Assembly: GCA_029259535.1 (NCBI GenBank)
Contig: JAPHEF010000068.1
Location: forward strand, 1-5,106
DNA from: Alkanophaga liquidiphilum
GTDB lineage: Archaea; Halobacteriota; Syntropharchaeia; Alkanophagales; B39-G2
Length of the DNA stretch: 5,106 nt
Reading direction: 5' to 3'
Within the stretch, counting starts at the first letter, position 1; each line of letters begins with the position of its first letter. Position numbers and translations under genes: made by a program. The notes beneath the pieces were generated by a model, which worked only from the letters and a program-made list of their open reading frames with translations, did no database searches and was not told the DNA's origin. Below, one piece after another: positions 4,485-5,106 of this stretch.

Positions 4485-4976
4485 TCAACCCCCTTTACCA
4501 ATTAATGGCACAGGCAAGCACGGCATCAATAATATTCTCTTGGGCGTTACATATAAAGCTTTCTTCAGATACCACCGCACGAAGTTCCACTCTGCGTAGT
4601 TCTCGCTTATCAGCGTTAGGGTCTCAGCGTCATAAAGTGCGACGTGCCAACAAGCCTCAAAGCTCACCGGGAAAGGAGGGAGCCTCATGCACAGCGTGAA
4701 TGTTCTATCAAAACCTGCAGGCAGCGTTATCCTCGTGACGATCAACGTTTTCTTGATGCCATATTCAGGAACCTCGAAGCTCCAGACAAAATATGCGCTC
4801 ACTGTATTGTCTGTTGGGTTCCTCAGCGTGATGTTTATGAGCATTACGTCGCCTACATGGTATTCGCCCTTGTCCACACTTATATTGACGCTCGGCTCCG
4901 GCGTTGGCGTTGGAGATGGACTTGGGGTGGGCGTAAGCGTCGGCGTCGGAGTTGGCGTCGGTGTAGGTGCGGGCAT
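4485..4976 (-). CDS. Thr-Pro linker plus Ig-like domain protein, probably 5'-truncated
   Basis: 163 residues. Residues 2-28 are a Thr/Ser-Pro repeat, the type of extended, often glycosylated linker found in archaeal surface proteins. Residues 30-132 look like an extracellular Ig/CARDB-like beta sandwich: VNISVDKGEYHVGD, then MLINITLRNPTDNTVSAYF, a RITLPAGFDRTFTL strand, and ACWHVALYDAETLTL. The last 30 residues have no clear resemblance. There is no signal peptide before the linker. The same frame is open 14 codons further upstream, with the family-like text HTIYLEAP leading into the linker, then meets TAA with no start codon. An N-terminal domain and signal therefore seem to have been lost. 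No convincing promoter or ribosome site precedes ATG 4976. It shares strand and surface theme with the lectin gene but ends 122 bases before it. Confidence 0.6.
   Translation of the reverse strand: MPAPTPTPTPTPTLTPTPSPSPTPTPEPSVNISVDKGEYHVGDVMLINITLRNPTDNTVSAYFVWSFEVPEYGIKKTLIVTRITLPAGFDRTFTLCMRLPPFPVSFEACWHVALYDAETLTLISENYAEWNFVRWYLKKALYVTPKRILLMPCLPVPLIGKGG
4893..4973 (-). repeat. Thr/Ser-Pro coding low-complexity repeat
   Basis: Degenerate hexanucleotide units alternating Pro with Thr or Ser codons encode residues 2-28 of the linker. Third-position variation is high, so the repeat is old or selected at protein level. Copy number may vary between strains. Confidence 0.8.
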
Positions 4977-5062
4977 AGGAGCCTCAAGGTATATCGTGTG
5001 CAGGACGTCCGCTATTTGTTAATGGCGAGGTTCAGGCTCCGATCTGTTTTCGATTGAATTAT

Positions 5063-5072
5063 TACTTAAAAA
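5063..5072 (+). promoter_or_regulatory. Candidate TATA box of the edge gene
   Basis: TACTTAAAAA has TTAAAAA centred about 27 bases before the ATG at 5097, matching the leaderless spacing seen at the other promoters here. Confidence 0.4.
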
Positions 5073-5096
5073 CGCCGTTATACCAAGTAGCCAGCT

Positions 5097-5106
5097 ATGA
5101 GAAAAC
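5097..5106 (+). CDS. Possible start of plus-strand gene cut by window edge
   Basis: Only ATG AGA AAA C is inside the window (Met-Arg-Lys), a common opening for a signal peptide or a basic N-terminus. Support comes only from the TATA-like box at leaderless distance. It would be divergent from the Thr-Pro protein gene. Nothing can be said about its product. Confidence 0.3.

Noticed and set aside
4687..5022. Plus-strand frame with a Gly-Val repeat
   Set aside because: It is the antisense reading of the Thr-Pro repeat gene; it has no start signals or family resemblance.
5037..5048. TCCGATCTGTT, shared with 2629-2639, as a second adapter trace
   Set aside because: Only eight bases match the adapter end, and shared 11-mers are expected by chance in a window this long.
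1..5106. CRISPR array
   Set aside because: No regularly spaced direct repeats are seen; the only repeat series is the Thr-Pro codon repeat.

Overview
The window looks archaeal. Three TATA-like boxes sit about 26 bases upstream of a tRNA 5' end or of an ATG, as expected for archaeal promoters and leaderless mRNAs. The tRNA does not encode its CCA end. The large secreted protein ends in a PEF-CTERM-type sorting tail, known from methanogen-related archaea. A methanogen or ANME/alkane-oxidiser relative is a reasonable inference, but the species cannot be named from this sequence.

Layout. (1) 39-338: a GC-rich, cysteine-rich DUF3795 gene. (2) 339-619: no convincing gene; a hairpin-rich stretch that may be a mobile-element relic. 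(3) About 600-2250: a visibly AT-rich plus-strand island. It holds a PD-(D/E)XK nuclease with two CxxC pairs, whose frame is broken by one TAG codon (854-856), then a MntA/HepT-type (nucleotidyltransferase/HEPN) toxin-antitoxin pair with a 3'-truncated HEPN gene. A 79-bp palindrome with integron attC-like architecture (1439-1517) separates the two. A degenerate relative of it (2164-2222) follows the pair, so the pair may be, or may have been, a gene cassette. (4) 2223-2524: no convincing gene, but a GC-rich hairpin-forming segment. (5) 2555-2625: tRNA-Gly(TCC) with its own TATA box. (6) From 2566 leftward: a minus-strand orphan antitoxin whose frame runs into the tRNA. Between them lies a 10-bp exact match to an Illumina adapter end, so this junction may be artificial. 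(7) 2944-3404: a minus-strand RelB/RelE-type toxin-antitoxin operon with a leaderless start. (8) 3565-4362: a secreted L-type-lectin-like protein with a PEF-CTERM tail. (9) 4485-4976: a Thr-Pro-linker protein with an Ig-like domain but no signal peptide, probably 5'-truncated. (10) 5097 onward: the probable leaderless start of a plus-strand gene cut by the window edge.

How it fits together. The middle of the window is accessory DNA: one nuclease, two toxin-antitoxin pairs, one orphan antitoxin and possible transposon debris. The right side encodes two predicted cell-surface or extracellular proteins. The signals most worth checking are the cassette-like palindromes around the MntA/HepT pair, the in-frame amber codon, and the possible assembly junction beside the tRNA.
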